Positions 32,600 through 45,107 of a stretch of 64,000 bases of DNA are shown one piece after another; within the stretch, counting starts at the first letter, position 1; every line of letters starts with the position of its first letter. The stretch lies in the NCBI GenBank assembly GCA_039111635.1, contig JBCAQO010000011.1:1178001-1242000 (forward strand), given 5' to 3'. Made by a program: the position numbers and the translations under genes. Origin of the DNA: Heterobasidion occidentale (lineage: Eukaryota > Basidiomycota > Agaricomycetes > Russulales > Bondarzewiaceae). Under the pieces are notes generated by a model, which was not told the DNA's origin, did no database searches, and worked only from the letters and a program-made list of their open reading frames with translations.

Positions 32600-33030
32600 G
32601 CGTCGGGGAGGGCTGTGACGCGTCAGCGTAGCGTACTTGTTATGAGCAGTTATAATAATTAGCGGCTGTTATTGCATAGATCGTATGGGCGAACGGTCTA
32701 GTCAAGGTGATGTCAAGGTGTCCACGGGGTTTGATGTTCGATTCCCGGTCTTTGCTGTATTTTGTAGCAGCTAGCAATCATTACTAATCACTCAGACACA
32801 TCCGAGCTCGGATATATCCGAGGTGGCTGCCTCTGTTGGGATTCCAAATTGTCGGAGATTTCCGATTACACACCTGGGACACTTTGACCGCCATAGCCAC
32901 TGCAGTGACTAGTGACTCGGCGAGCCTCAGGCTACCAGCATCCTCATCATCCCCGTATCTCCATCTGCCGAATTCCCAAACTCCTTTCAAGATTGCACTA
33001 GATTTGCTAGTAGTATAACCACTCTCCGTC
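32600..33030. promoter_or_regulatory. Upstream region of the gene at 33213 with short palindromes
   Basis: ATCCGAGCTCGGAT and the overlapping CGGATATATCCG (about 32808-32829) are perfect palindromes. TCGGAGATTTCCGA near 32854 is a further inverted repeat. They resemble the CCGGA palindromes at 5116-5147 upstream of the Ulp1-type gene. No gene is seen in this stretch. Confidence 0.45.
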
Positions 33031-33032
33031 CG

Positions 33033-33093
33033 CTTGCTCATTGCAGGTGACTGGATTTTGAGTGCACCGTCATCCTTCCTTGCTCATTGCAGG
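33033..33093 (+). promoter_or_regulatory. Paired CTTGCTCATTGCAGG motif (locus B)
   Basis: Exact copies at 33033-33047 and 33079-33093 (46 bp apart), in gene orientation, about 120-180 bp before ATG 33213. Same pair as at 4937-4994 and 39039-39095. Confidence 0.6.
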
Positions 33094-33212
33094 GTCGTTG
33101 GACATCAAGTCGAGTCCTACGTTATTATTGCTCATACTACTAGGTCAGTTCGCATCGCCGTGTTTTTCTTGTTCCTCCATTGGTTTACTGTCTCATTGGG
33201 CACGTTGCAGCC

Positions 33213-35993
33213 ATGGCCGCCGTTACTTGTTGGCAAGCACGGCCGCTTGAAAACCTTCGCGAAATTCTCGATTCTCGTCGATCCCTACTGCACGGCGAGC
33301 AGGTTGACGCCCTAGATTGTCTCTGCGTTGCTCCATTCCGCAATCACGATGAATTATGGATCTCCACACCAAACATGGACTTTGTTCCGGAGGTCCCTGT
33401 GCACCCCGACGACACACCCTTCAGATATTTCGGAGACGGCATGCTTGGTGCATTTGAACATCTGAAGTGGCCACAAGCTTTCGACCCAGTGGAGCCCCAT
33501 TCCTATGCTGCGCCCATGAACCCGAGACTGAAGGAACTCCAGAAGGTCGACGATCATCATGGCTTACGAGCACCGGACTTTCCAGTGGACGACAAAGAAG
33601 GCGGCCTTCCTCAATTCGAAGATCCGGATGCTGCGTGGTTTTCCTTCAAAGGAACGGACTTTCGTATCTGCGAGGAGCTGCCGCGCGCTTCAGTAGGAAT
33701 CTTGTATGAGACAGTGCTCTCCCGCCTGCGCAAAGCGATGTTGGAAGTGCGTAGGATAGGAGACGAAATTGGGGCTCAAGAGTTTCCCGAAGGCACTCCG
33801 GCTGCTGTAGTCAATGCACACACGTCCAGCTACATGTACCAGAGACATCGATCTGAGGCCCTTTATCGTGCCTACGGTTCACTCTCGCAGATTCCAATGC
33901 CTTTCTCCGACACCGTCTTATGGTTTCGTGAGTTTCAGCGTATCCTGCTTGAATTACGCGCCTGGATTATCTATATGCTGGTAGTGAAACCTCGTATGGA
34001 GGATCCTACGTTCGATTGCCCTCAACCTGTTCTTCCTCTTCGCGGTGTCATCACCTCAAGTTTGTCAATGCTTCGAGAGTTGTTCCGGATTGGGATCCCG
34101 GTTTGGTACATCCGGAGGCGCACCACTCTTACAACCCGCACACTTATCATCTCCGTCAAGACAGTCATCAGAACCGGCATCTCCTTCAGCTCATCACAGA
34201 TTTTTGAATATGCCAACCATCGCACCAAGGCCCCTCTCTGGGTGGAGGCGTCACACGGTGAACCGTTACGCGGCACCATTCAAGACAGGCTGCGAAAGTT
34301 TAGCTTGACCAGTCGACCAATTCTACTACCGCTGGAGATCTATTCTCCTGCAACGGTTGGGGAAATCGAGCGGCAAAATCCGCCTGTGTGTCGGAATCAT
34401 GCTATGTCAGGGCCGGATATTTCGCATGTCATAGTCGATGAAATCCCGACCGAGCGTGACGTCAATAGCGACGAGCGGCAGACCGCGATGATCAGCGCTT
34501 TCACTGGTAATGTTTATGGTAAGACTCGATTGACTAGGTCAGGCTTGTGTAACTGATGCACAATTTGTTTAAATAGCCGCTAAGCTTGTACGAGATGGTC
34601 CTCGTTTCATCGATGACCCCGCTTGCACCATGTTTGAGACCACCACATCCGACTTTGTTGTGCTCGCGTCGGCCTATTCATCTAATGATCAGTGGCGTAG
34701 AAGTCTGTTGTCGAGGTCTCGCTCATCTGACAAGCGTGGTAAGTTCCCTGCGTTGCGCCTCTATGGTTTCATTGTCACGCAACACACACAGAACATCGCC
34801 CACCATCGCCCGACGTGAAGAATGCTCCCAAGGTCCCAGATGTCCAATCAAACGCAAGTCATTCGCAAATTTCGAGTCCTCCGAAGACACTGGCGCCTCA
34901 TAAGCAGCGTAGTAACAGCCATCGATGTCATGGTCCTTCTCCTAAAACAGGTCTCCGGGTTGTGCACCCCACTTGGCTTCCCCCACTCGCCCCGGGTTGG
35001 ATAAGCGTCTTCGAAGAGACCATGGATTTGGACGATGATCCAAATATGGCCCTTCAGTATCCTCTCCCCCCCATTCATCTGTTCTTTGCGGACAAAGGAG
35101 CCGTTTTTGGGCATAGAGTTCACAACTGGCTACGCATTCGCATGTGGTGTCTGCTGGAGGTTCTATGCCCTTCTAACCACTGTATGGTCCTGATGACGAC
35201 CAGCCAATGGAGGATTGCATTAGAGGGGAGATATTACCTGCCAGACAACATGGTCAATTGTACCGTGAAGCCTCAATCCTCTTCACACGACATGGCTCGC
35301 TTACCACCATGGCCTCGCAAGACTAAAAAGGCTCGCTTGGAACCGCAAGTCGCGTCCAATGTCACCAGCGCTTCGTCGGTCGAGGTGCGCAAACGTAAGA
35401 AGGCCTTGGACAGACGTGTTGCAGATCGGGTCGACATAGGTGTCCGATTCCTGGTGCACGCCGGATTCGCACCATACGATGACACTACATCTCCGCAATG
35501 GGGCAGAACCTTCGTCACTAGCAAGATGGCTCATGAGGATAAGGACCTCTGGGCTGAAGTAGTATGGGAGCTTTCGGTAGCTAATTTTCGTCTTGAACTC
35601 CTACAATTGGACAGGAAGGTTGTCATGGGTGTTTACTGTTACGAGGACAAACGGTATGCCGCCCAACGCGAAGGAAAAATCTGCCACATATGGGCCACGG
35701 GGGGTCTCAGCGTAGACTGGGAGCGTGAGAGTCGGTGGGTGGACCGACTTGTGATTGAAGATTGGGAGGCCAGGCGTGGTGCTGTGAAGGTAATGGCTGA
35801 AGTCCTCTGTGGATGGCCCGGCGGAAGTAAGCTTATGTGGCACAAGGATTACGATTCTAATTTCAAAGCTTTCACAGACTTCGAGCATGCGGTGTTTCTC
35901 TTTTATACTGTCACGTTTCACAAGCATTGTGGGAGACTCCCTATTATGCCTTTATCGCAGCCCAAATCCCTCGCTCGTCACGTACATTCATGA
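33213..35993 (+). CDS. Large lineage-specific protein, intact three-exon gene
   Basis: No function recognised. ATG 33213 follows GTTGCAGCC. Exon 1 33213-34518, intron GTAAGA...AAATAG, exon 2 34577-34738, intron GTAAGT...CACACAG, exon 3 34792-35993. All phases match, giving 889 residues with no stop. Exon 1 has ENLREILDSRRSLLHGE, ELRAWIIYMLVVKPRM and KAPLWVEASHGEPLRGTIQD. Exon 3 opens Ser/Pro-rich, then a conserved-looking core (LPPLAPGWISVFEETMDLDD, LRIRMWCLLEVLCPSN, WRIALEGRYYLPDN), a basic NLS-like block (RKTKKARLE, RKRKKALDRR), and DKDLWAEVVWELSVANFRLE. It is the best-preserved of the unknown large genes here. The style resembles multicopy agaricomycete proteins found near transposons. A nuclear location is an inference from the basic blocks. 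Confidence 0.7.
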
Positions 35994-35999
35994 TTTCGC

Positions 36000-36260
36000 A
36001 TGTTTTTTTTGCCCTCTCACGCAATAGGTTCATGTCGCAAGTCTGATGCCATTCAGAATGATATACATGTATCAAACAACGCCGTGTCTCGGATCGTGAA
36101 AATGCCGTCTCTCGTATTCGAAGTACCTTTCAACCGTTCTTTTCGATCTACGAATGGTGACTAAACGGCGCTAATTAGAATGCGGAAGAAACCTACAAGC
36201 GCTCTCGGACTACCCCAGAAGCCTGACCTTCTGCATTTCAACACTCAAAACTGGCCGTCT
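36000..36260. other. Convergent intergenic spacer
   Basis: AT-rich tail between the convergent genes ending at 35993 and 36261; no feature seen. Confidence 0.5.
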
Positions 36261-38622
36261 TCAGTTTATCCATAGAGCACGGTCTACAGACACGTTGTGA
36301 CGATCGATCTCTCGCTTCGCCTTCAAGACCTCAAGGCTCTTGCGTTCACTGTCCGTCTGATAACCTTCGGTTTGAGCGGAATCGGTCCGCGAATGTCGCG
36401 GCTTCGGCTTGAGTAATACATCGAGTAAGTCCAGCAATATGGCCTTGAAATGGATCTCTGCCCTCGTGTGTATATCCTCACGAAGCTCACGTGGCAGCGC
36501 GCAGGGGAACATGAAATTGTGATTCGGTTTCGCCAGCCACTTGCGCGCGCCTAATTCGGAATTCACGAAATGGCAGACAGGGCATGCGAGTTTAGACGTG
36601 CCGACGTAGCAGGGGTCTATGTCGCTCTGTAAATCTCCATGTCAATATTGGCATTGGAAGGTGTAGGGGGTGAAAACTTTCCGGATTAACACCATGTGCA
36701 GCAAGCAACATGCTCCCATTGTCCAGGTTCTTCCCGTCCAGGACGCTAGCCAAGAGACACTCGCAATGGATACTCCCTTGGAACATGGGAGTCGGCGATA
36801 GTAAATTCTTGCAGTGGCGGCTAATTGAGCTCCCCGCCTTCTCGGCGTCCCTCGTCATCAATAATTTGAGTTCGTCGATCACTGTCTTCGTGCGAGCAGT
36901 CTCGTCGTTCTCGCTCAATACCTCCTTCACCACCTCTTCCCAGGGTGCCATGTCTGTCCCAGGATGTTCGGCAGAAATGACAGTGTAAGTGATGTTCCGA
37001 AGATACTGTGCCGAACCCACGAGACCGTGAACAGCGAATGGTATCACAACCTGTCGACGCAGCCACTGCTTGTATGCGTCAATCGGTGTCGAGCCCACAG
37101 TGACGAACATATCTGTATCATCGTCGTCCACCACTGCTTGTTCCTCCCACGTATTTGGCTGGCCCTGGGACTCTCTAGATGGTGTGGTATACTTGGGTTC
37201 TGTACCTGCGAAGGGATGGTCGAATATATCGGGAATGGCGAGAGTCAGGTAGTCTGCGAAAGCGTTGGAATATGCAAATGCTTCCAAAAGAGTGACATAA
37301 AGCCAGGTCTTGTTCATCATCGCGCCGAAATTGTCTGGCTGGGCTTTGGAAATCTCGTCCAAACAGGTCTGATAGCCTTTCAGAGCCAAGCACAAGGTAT
37401 GATGGAAGGCCACGCATGTCTCCTTGACAAAAAGAACGTCATTGTTCTGCGCTCGGGTTTTCAACTCGAGTCCTCCGTGCTCCACGCCGAAAAGGTCGAT
37501 GCCCCACCAACGTGCTATGAGCTCTCCAGAAAGGACTTGGTCCCGTTCTTTGCGTAATGTAGACTTCTTCTTGAATAGTTCAGGCAATCTGTCAGGTTCG
37601 GCATTCAAGATCTTGCTGAGGAAGGCGGTAGACATCGTACACCTGAGTCGAGAGCGCATCTTGCGGTAGCCACGAGAAACGACGTGAACGCCCAGGCTGT
37701 AAGGTGTGGTGTCCTCTTTCTTGAGTAACTCGATCACCTCCGAGACGTGCTCATCAAACTTCATGCTTTATGAACTATGTCAGAAAGGTTATCATTCGAT
37801 AGAAAGTTCGCACTCACTTCTTTTGTTCATTTAACATGGCCTTTGTAAATGGCACGACATCCTGTCCCCGATCCTCCTCATTCGTCTCCGATTTACCCTT
37901 CATTGCTACTGACCGATTCATCTTCCCTCTCGACGGCTCTGTCGCCCCCGTCCTCGCCTCTGAGCTTATGCTCCTTGTGGTCATCGCCTCATCTGTCGCA
38001 GCAGTTGTCCTCGTCCTCACTTGAGACTCTGTCTCCAATCTCACTCTCTTCTCCACTTTCGCTTGAACCTCCGATTTCAGAACTTTCTTTCCCTTCTCCG
38101 CGCCCGTCCCCGTCGTCTTCGTCTTTGCTGCGAGATCGGTCTTCCCTCTCGCCTCATTGGGGTGTGTCGGATTGGTGGTAATGATGCAGTTATGCATTAC
38201 TTGGTCTTCCGCGCATTCTATGGAAGCGTCTATGTCGCGTTGATGTGAGACCGAGACGACGAGGCTGACGTTAGCGCCCTCTGCATACCTGCCGCCACAG
38301 CCACCACTTCGCGGTCTCTGACAAGCAGTGTAGCAAGCTGATCGAGCAATCGGTGCTGTGACTGGGGCCTTTCGACGACTTGTCTCTTGTCTTTGTAGAC
38401 CGTCTGCGTCTGGGATAGCGAATTATTTTGTCCTCGAAGATAAAGGATAACCATGATCAAGGTGGTGATGGTTTTGAACTTGTTGATCTTGTTGACCAGG
38501 GACTCGGACGCGTTCATGATTTCGACGATAGTAAAGGCGGGGAATGGGAACTGAAGCTCGGAGACAGGACGTAGTAAGCAAAGGTAGCAGTGAATGTGGG
38601 GTGACGCCATATTGACCTTCAC
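36261..38622 (-). CDS. OTT_1508-like nucleic-acid deaminase-fold protein
   Basis: Minus-strand gene. The main exon 37764-36666 includes KILNAEPDRLPELFKKKSTL and VIDELKLLMTRDAEKAG, and ends with the zinc-site motif IHCECLLASVLDGK. A 63-nt intron (GTTAAT...TTTACAG) joins the last exon: CYVGTSKLACPVCHFVNSEL, ending VDRALWIN at 36261. HCE plus a downstream CPVC is the zinc-ligand and catalytic-Glu signature of OTT_1508-type deaminases in fungi. Their substrates are unknown; related deaminases act on nucleic-acid or nucleotide bases. An upstream exon (about 38245-37818) is Lys/Arg/Glu-rich and joins in frame (MLNEQK|NMKFDEHVSEV). A further one to 38622 (MASPHIHCYLCLLRPVSELQ) is in another frame, so the 5' end is uncertain. 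Confidence 0.7.
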
Positions 38623-39038
38623 TTACTAATATATACGTCGATTGCATCCGGAAGAGACGCGGAAGATTGATCAGGGACTATCCTGGACTATCTCGGTCAA
38701 TCGCCAGTGTTCAGACAGACTCAGCAGTGCCTCAGCATCGCTTTCTCTTGATTTTAAAAATACGAAAAAATGACAGGTTGTATTCCAAGAAGCTAAGATA
38801 GGTACTGTATGTGCAACAATTGGTGGGTAGAAACACTAAAATGAGCCTGGCCGCTACAAAGAAATCGGTTGCAACTCCGATGGAGCTCGTGCCGGCAGAA
38901 TCCGTCACACGTGACGGCTACAACTCCCCTTTCCAACTCTTCACCCATCGCTGGCCCATCTTTGCTTCATTTAACTGTATACTCCCCAAGGATGGCACCT
39001 CTTCCATGGCACCTCTTCCATGTCATCTCCGAACGGCG
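38623..39038. other. Intergenic region, no gene seen
   Basis: Between the divergent deaminase and transposase genes. It includes an A/T-rich stretch near 38755-38775 and no repeat shared with other loci apart from the motif pair that follows. Confidence 0.5.
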
Positions 39039-39095
39039 CTTGCTCATTGCAGGCATTGTTTGGTCATCAGCAGCTGGCTCCTTGCTCATTGCAGG
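39039..39095 (+). promoter_or_regulatory. Paired CTTGCTCATTGCAGG motif upstream of the Plavaka transposase (locus C)
   Basis: Exact copies at 39039-39053 and 39081-39095 (42 bp apart), same orientation as the transposase, about 330-385 bp before its start. They match the pairs at 4937-4994 and 33033-33093. Confidence 0.6.
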
Positions 39096-39423
39096 GTGTT
39101 AGACTGTCTCTGTCTCAACGGCGTTTGGAGCCTCTCCAGGCACTCATCGGTGGTTCGGATGTTAGAGGGTTTTGTGGTACAAGACGGTTGACCGTAAAAA
39201 TGTGATGAGCACTTTCTGGTCTTGGGTTACTGAGTAGTCTTCTCCTCATAGAAGCTATTCTACTTCACTACAGCGCATAACGATTTGAGATCCGATCGGC
39301 AAAACACATCTTAGCGAGCGAGCGAGTCATGTCTTTCTACATATAAGCTGACAGACCATCGCTTGCGCTGAAAGTCCCCACCCGCGCTTGTATCATTCGA
39401 CCTCCTCTGGCCACACGATTTTC

Positions 39424-42400
39424 ATGGCTTTGCCGCCGGCTTTCAGCGAGTCTTGGTTTGCGGAAGGTCATTCTCGCTGCCATCGGCGCTCACTTACCAC
39501 AGGCGCACATGTCAGAAAACCAAGAAAAGGTTTTCTGAGGCGCTAGCAAAAGCCAAAGAAGTGTGGGCTGCGAAGAAACGTCGTCGAACGGATGCTGATG
39601 GATCCAGAGCAGTTTTGGAGACAGCACCGTTGGTCGCGGAGGTCTTGGAGCCAGCATTGTCGATCGCAGAGGTCCCTACACCAGCTGTACAACAGGTGAG
39701 TTTACATCTCAAAGTTTCGCCCTCATCTGTATCTTAAGGTTTTCAGTCTATTCCACAGTCGTCCTCCGCAAATCAAGATGACCCAAACCTTTCTCTGGCA
39801 GAACGCAGGCCTCGTAGAGCAAATACCAGGCTTCCTAAACGTTATCGTGACATGTTGCCTCAGCCCCCGGCAGCTTTACCCGTTCAGTTGCAGTCGCTAT
39901 CAGAGCCATCTTCTTCCGCGTCTATAACTCCGATGCAGTCGCCTCCCACCGTAGCCCTCTCTTCCGATCCACCTCAGGTGATTCAAAAGTCTTTGCGACA
40001 GATCTTGAAGTCTCCCCGAAACATTTTTGGGTTGTTTCGTCAGTATCATGCCACTGACTTTCCAGCACACGATCCCGAACGAGTCGCTGAAAAGCCTGCT
40101 TTGTCAACGCAGGATGACTCGAATGCCCTCCCTGAGTCTTCTTCTGCGCCGTCATTCTATCCTTATCCCAATCGCTCGTCATTTCTTCTCGGTGAATGGT
40201 ACTGGAACGATGGAGTACGAAAATCTCAATCGAGTTTCAAAAATCTCATCGACATCGTCGGCAGTACCGATTTTCGCCCGGAGGACGTCAGAAAAACGCC
40301 ATGGAGCAGTATTGATCGCAAGCTGGCTGGTCAGGATGAGGATAATTGGGAGGACGAACAAGAGGAGGATGGGTGGATACACGACACCGTCAAGATATCT
40401 ATCCCGTTCCACAAGAAATGTCTTCAACCAGGGGCGCAGGATTATGTCGTCACAAGTTTCCATCATCGACGGTTAGTGTCTGTGATTAAGGAAAAGATCA
40501 CCAACCCGACAACCTTTCCCCACTTACATCTCGAGCCATATAAACTGCTATGCCAACCTGGTAGTGCTCCAGAGGCAGTACAAGTCCACGGAGAAGCCTA
40601 TACATCAGAGGCTTTTTTGGATGCACACAACGCTCTGCAGGAAAGTCCAGGAGAACCAGGGTGTAGCCTTGAAAGAGTTGTCGCCGCGCTGATGTTTGCA
40701 TCAGACGGCACTCATCTTTCGACCTTCGGCGATGCCAAACTGTGGCCTGCCTATCTTGCACTTGGCAATGAATCGAAGTATCGCCGGTGTAAACCATCTT
40801 GTCGTTCCTTCACTCATATAGCTTACTTCGAAAAGGTAAATCGCTTCCATTCTACAGACGAACGACACTGACGAAACGAAATAGCTCCCGGACGCTTTCA
40901 AGGATTTTGCTGCCGAAAGAATTGGAGGAAAGGGACCCAACAGCGCTTTCATGGCCCATTGTCAGCGCGATATGTTACAGGCCCAATGGAGGCTACTCCT
41001 TGACGACGAATTTCTGCATGCCTATGCGCACGGCATTGTCATTGAGTGTTGTGATGGAGTCAAACGACGGTTCTATCCTCGAATATTCACTTACTCTGCT
41101 GACTATCCTGAAAAGTCTGTTTTTCCCCTTTTTGATATCACGGAGTACCCCATCACTCAATCATGTGTCCCAGGATCATTCTCGCCAGCATACGAAATCT
41201 CGGTGGTTGTCCTTGCCCACGTTGCCTGATTCCTCTATCCCGGGTGCATAACATCGGTATGCCTCAGGATATGGCACAACGGGTGTCACTGGCTCGCGTG
41301 GATGACCAACACCGTCGGGTTGTTGTGTCGCTTGCTCGGGAAATAATCTATCACAAAAATTTTGCAGTAAACAGTTCTGCCGTAGAAAAGCTGTTGAAGC
41401 CAGAATCTTTGGTCCCAACAACAGTAAGTTTCTCGCTCTATGGCGTGAACATCCAAGTAAGCTAAACATTCATCTAGAATGCATTCTCGGAAAGACTGGC
41501 ACCGCTTGGTTTCAACATGTTTGACATGTTTGTTGTCGATCTCTTGCACGAAATTGAGCTTGGCGTGTGGAAGTCATTGTTTATACACCTTCTCCGCATC
41601 CTCGATTGCGAGGACGAAGGGCTAAAGCACATCTTAGACCGAAGGTATGCAGAGTCTTGTCGTCAACGACCAGGTGGCTCAATCTTCTGTCAGGTACCGA
41701 CAGGTACCTTCGTTCGGTAGAGATGCGATCAAACGTATATCTAGAAATGCTTCCGAATTGAAGAGGATGGCTGCCCGAGACTATGAAGACCTTCTACAGG
41801 TAGGATCAGTTCTCCTTGACTGGTGTTTTCGTTCTGAGATCTGCTGCAGTGTTCAATCCCCGTCTTCGAAGGACTCCTGCCTGAACCGCACAATCACCAG
41901 ATCTTGCAGCTCTTGTTTGTACTGACTCACTGGCATGGACTGGCAAAACTTCGAATGCACACCGATCACACCCTTTCCCTTTTAGCTACGCTGACCGCTG
42001 TTTTGGGAGAGCGTCTTCGAGAATTTGTCGACAACACATGCTCTGCTTTCAATACTCGGGAGCTCGCAAAAGAGAGCGCTGCTCGACAACGACGCCAGCA
42101 AAATAAAATGGCCAAACTTCCTCGTCCTGCATCTGTGCTCGCAAGCAGTTCAGCGGATACAGCCAGAAAGCCCAAGTCATTCAATTTGGAAACTTACAAG
42201 ATTCACTCTCTTGGTGACTATGTTCGATCTATTATAGCATTTGGGACAACAGATTCATATTCTTCTCAATCGGTCCGTGCCTGTTTTTCTCTGTGTGCTT
42301 CCTGCGAATATTGACACATTCACAGGGTGAACGTGAACATCTTAGACCCAAAGGTAGTTTCTTGCGTACAAGCGGCAAAAATTATACAAAGCAACTCACA

Positions 42401-43631
42401 CAGATCGAACGACGTGAGACTCGCATCCGCCAGCTTTCCTATAAACACGGCAAACAAGAGTCCGTCTCGAAGGATTTGAAACAGCGGTATCATATTGGCG
42501 AAACGGAAAAGTGCCCTGTGGTTCTTCCTCTCTTTTTACAGCGAAATTCAGGAGATCCCGCCATCAAAGTACGTTGATCATTTTCTCATGTGAAACTATC
42601 AGACACTTATGATCTTCAGGAATTCTTGTCCAAGCTCAGGGCTCATCTTCTTCCGCGCATACAAACTGTGTTACAGGTCGAAGCCGCTACGCTTCCTGAG
42701 TATTTGAGGACTGAAATTCCAGTCCGGGACCCTACAAAGCGGGACGACTGCGATCTCATCTTCTTCAAGCACGACAAGCTCTATTTGCACAAGTTAGCGC
42801 GTTTCAATTACACGACTTACGATGTTCAACGAGGACAGGACAACATTCATCCAGGTCACTCTCGCAGCAATGTCATGGTGTTGGCTAACGTGGATTCCGA
42901 TGCAACAAGTCATCATTTTTGGTATGCGCAAGTCCTTGGAATTTACCATGCAAATGTTATCTACACCGGCTCCGGCATGTTGGATTACTGCCCTCGTCGT
43001 ATGGACTTCTTGTGGGTCAGATGGTATGAGACCATGCCTGCGACGGACGATGGTTGGGACACTTGCGAATTAGATTGTCTCCGCTTTCCCCCTTTGAACA
43101 GGGAGGATTCCTTTGGATTTTTAGACCCAGTAGACGTTCTCCGGGAATGTCACATTATCCCAGCGTTCGCAAAAGGTCCTCGGCATGCAGATGGGATGGG
43201 TCTCTCCCGATGTGCCAAGGACGGACAGGACTGGAAGGCTTACTATGTGAATCGGTGAGTGAACATCGTACTCGGCATATGAAAGCCCGACTCACGGTCT
43301 CGCGTCTAGGTTTGCTGATCGTGATATTCTGATGCGTTATCACTGGGGTATGGGCATTGGGCACATTCATGCCCACGAACGATCAACTCCTGTCATTCCT
43401 TCTGGACGACAAGGGCCCTTGGAATTTCTTGAGGAACCAGAGCCCACGACACGGGTGCCCGATCTTCAGGATACGGATATGGAGGAGAGAGAAGACCCAG
43501 AGCTGGCCTTGGAAGATCGTGAGGCAGAGGGATGGGAGGATGTGTCAGATTCAGAGGAATCCATGGAAGATCCGGAAAGTGTAGATGAGGACACAACGAT
43601 GTTTGATGCCGAGGACATGGTGTTTTCATAA
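39424..43631 (+). CDS. Plavaka-type (CACTA-related) transposase
   Basis: Ten exons read in frame after the first few codons. Exon 1 (about 39424-39695) has a Cys/His zinc finger (CGRSFSLPSALTYHRRTC) and a basic helix (ALAKAKEVWAAKKRRR). Exon 2 (39747-40835) carries FLLGEWYWNDGVRKSQSSF and ALMFASDGTHLSTFGDAKLW. Later exons hold GGCPCPRCLIPLSRVHNIG, NMFDMFVVDLLHEIELGVWK, LLFVLTHWHGLAKLRMHTDH and EREHLRPKGSFLRTSGKNY. The end is 42620-43255 (YYVNR) and 43310-43631, with an acidic tail. The N-terminal finger and the FDMFVVDLLHEIELGVWK block are typical of Plavaka elements, which move DNA by cut-and-paste. The start needs one extra base near 39427 (a T run) to join ATG 39424 to the frame. Otherwise it looks intact. 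No terminal inverted repeats were identified. Confidence 0.85.
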
Positions 43632-44439
43632 TTCTATTGCACGATTCTTCGATAATCACATCTACGTACATCTCTTAATCAGGGAGGGCTGGGAAAGTAA
43701 CACCCCACACCCCTGGCATGATTCTACTGGAATGGGGGCCGACGAGGGAGCGGGGAGCAGAGAGGCCCAGGAACGACCTGAGGACGGATGCAGGAGCCTC
43801 TCATCCGAGTGTGAGCGAGTCAGCCGCGCTCCTGGGACTTGCGGAGGGATTCGACGAGGGAGCGGGGAGCAGGGCGGCCGAGGAATGACGTGCGGACTGT
43901 GGCCGCAGCGAGGACGGGCGCGCGTGTCGAGCGTATGCGAGTGACGTGACTACGGCCGCGATGTGACAGGTGCGTTACGACGCGTTTCCTGGTCACGCGA
44001 CACATAACGCTTACGAAATATTCATCTAAAACCTCTAATCGCTAGGTCATCAGGAATTCTTCACAGATACGGATGCACTGGCGACATTAGAATCTTTATC
44101 TGTCAAAATGGGACATTGTTACGAGTCTTCACTGTGTATCGTGCGTTCTGTACAGAGCGTTGCCGTTACTGATTTTTATTTGTACAGTATAAGCCATTAG
44201 CGTGCGTCGTGACTTACTGATCACTCTGATAGATGTCTTGCAGACCGCGAGCGGTGTGGGATATATCCCTAATTGCATTGTCTGTCGCGAGAAAATCAAA
44301 GAAGCGCGTACAAACGAACACCACCGTTAAACTCTGAACGTGCAAACGTTTGCACGCAACCTGCACTCTGTCAAGAGCTTCCATCAACAAACATCCTCAA
44401 CTACTACACCCTCTGAACACGGTCAATCACAGAATCAAC
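43632..44439. other. Non-coding spacer inside the Plavaka element
   Basis: Contains GGGAGCGGGGAGCAG twice (near 43748 and 43860) and no long frame. The same sequence occurs at 51413-52220. Confidence 0.6.
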
Positions 44440-45000
44440 ATGACACGCTATCATAAGGGAAGGGGGGACAAGGTGAGCACACAGCACGCTGTGTTCTGCG
44501 CTAGCGTCGCTAACGATCACGCTTGTTAGAAACACTCGCTCGAGGTGAGCATCTCTCGTTTTCACTGGACCATGGGAGTGAAACCGCTGGTACTAGGCGC
44601 GTGCTGACGCTGCGGAAAGAGCGTGCATCGGAACCGACAGTCTCGTGGGCGTTTTCGGAACACTATAGCGCGAACGCGGAGGAGAAGTCAAGGGTAGAGT
44701 CACTTGTCCGAGAGTTTCTCCGCCACGCTGGGCCCGAAGCCCTACGCGATGTAGGAGCCGTGTGCATTCGGTGAGTTTGGATTTCACTCGCTGTTTGATT
44801 CTCTTTCATAGTGCTCTCTCCTTAGGTCCACTATGCATACGTCGGACGATGAAGTAGAACACGTCCAGGTGCGCGTATACGCGAAGGACGGACGGCGTTT
44901 GCGCATCAGGAAAGGGGGAAAGGATCGATGGGCATCCTTGCATATCCCCAACGATCGTGGTCTCTGGGTGCCAATCGTCTTCGTTGAAAAGAACGCCTAA
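44440..45000 (+). CDS. Second gene of the Plavaka element, copy 1 (probably frameshifted)
   Basis: ATG 44440 starts MTRYHKGRG, followed by a GTGAGC intron and a 15-nt micro-exon between introns. The main exon reads RVLTLRKERASEPTVSWAF and EKSRVESLVREFLRHAG, intron GTGAGT...CTCCTTAG (about 44772-44826), and a last exon RVYAKDGRRLRIRKGGKDR with LHIPNDRGLWVPIVFVEKNA. This copy has two fewer bases in the first exon than copy 2 (44463 region), which shifts the frame against the later exons. I do not recognise the family. CACTA elements often encode a second DNA-binding protein besides the transposase, and this gene's position fits that role. That is inference. Confidence 0.5.
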
Positions 45001-45107
45001 ATGTCACGTCTTCCCATCCAAGTCGTCCCTACAATCTGATTGTCGTTGTACTCTATTTACTTCTTGGTCATGCGCTGTACACTAACTATTTCTTGATCAT
45101 GCGTTGA

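Noticed and set aside
32690..32765. Possible tRNA (GGTCTAGTC and TGTTCGATTCCC look like A and B boxes)
   Set aside because: No consistent acceptor, anticodon or T stems can be drawn. At most a tRNA-derived relic.
39000..39095. CTTGCTCATTGCAGG as an ordinary splice acceptor
   Set aside because: It ends in TTGCAG like a 3' splice site, but it comes in exact pairs 42-46 bp apart outside coding exons, which splice sites would not do.
38640..39420. Terminal inverted repeat of the Plavaka element
   Set aside because: I compared this stretch by eye with the reverse complement of 45400-45504 and found no convincing match; the 5' end of the element remains unplaced.
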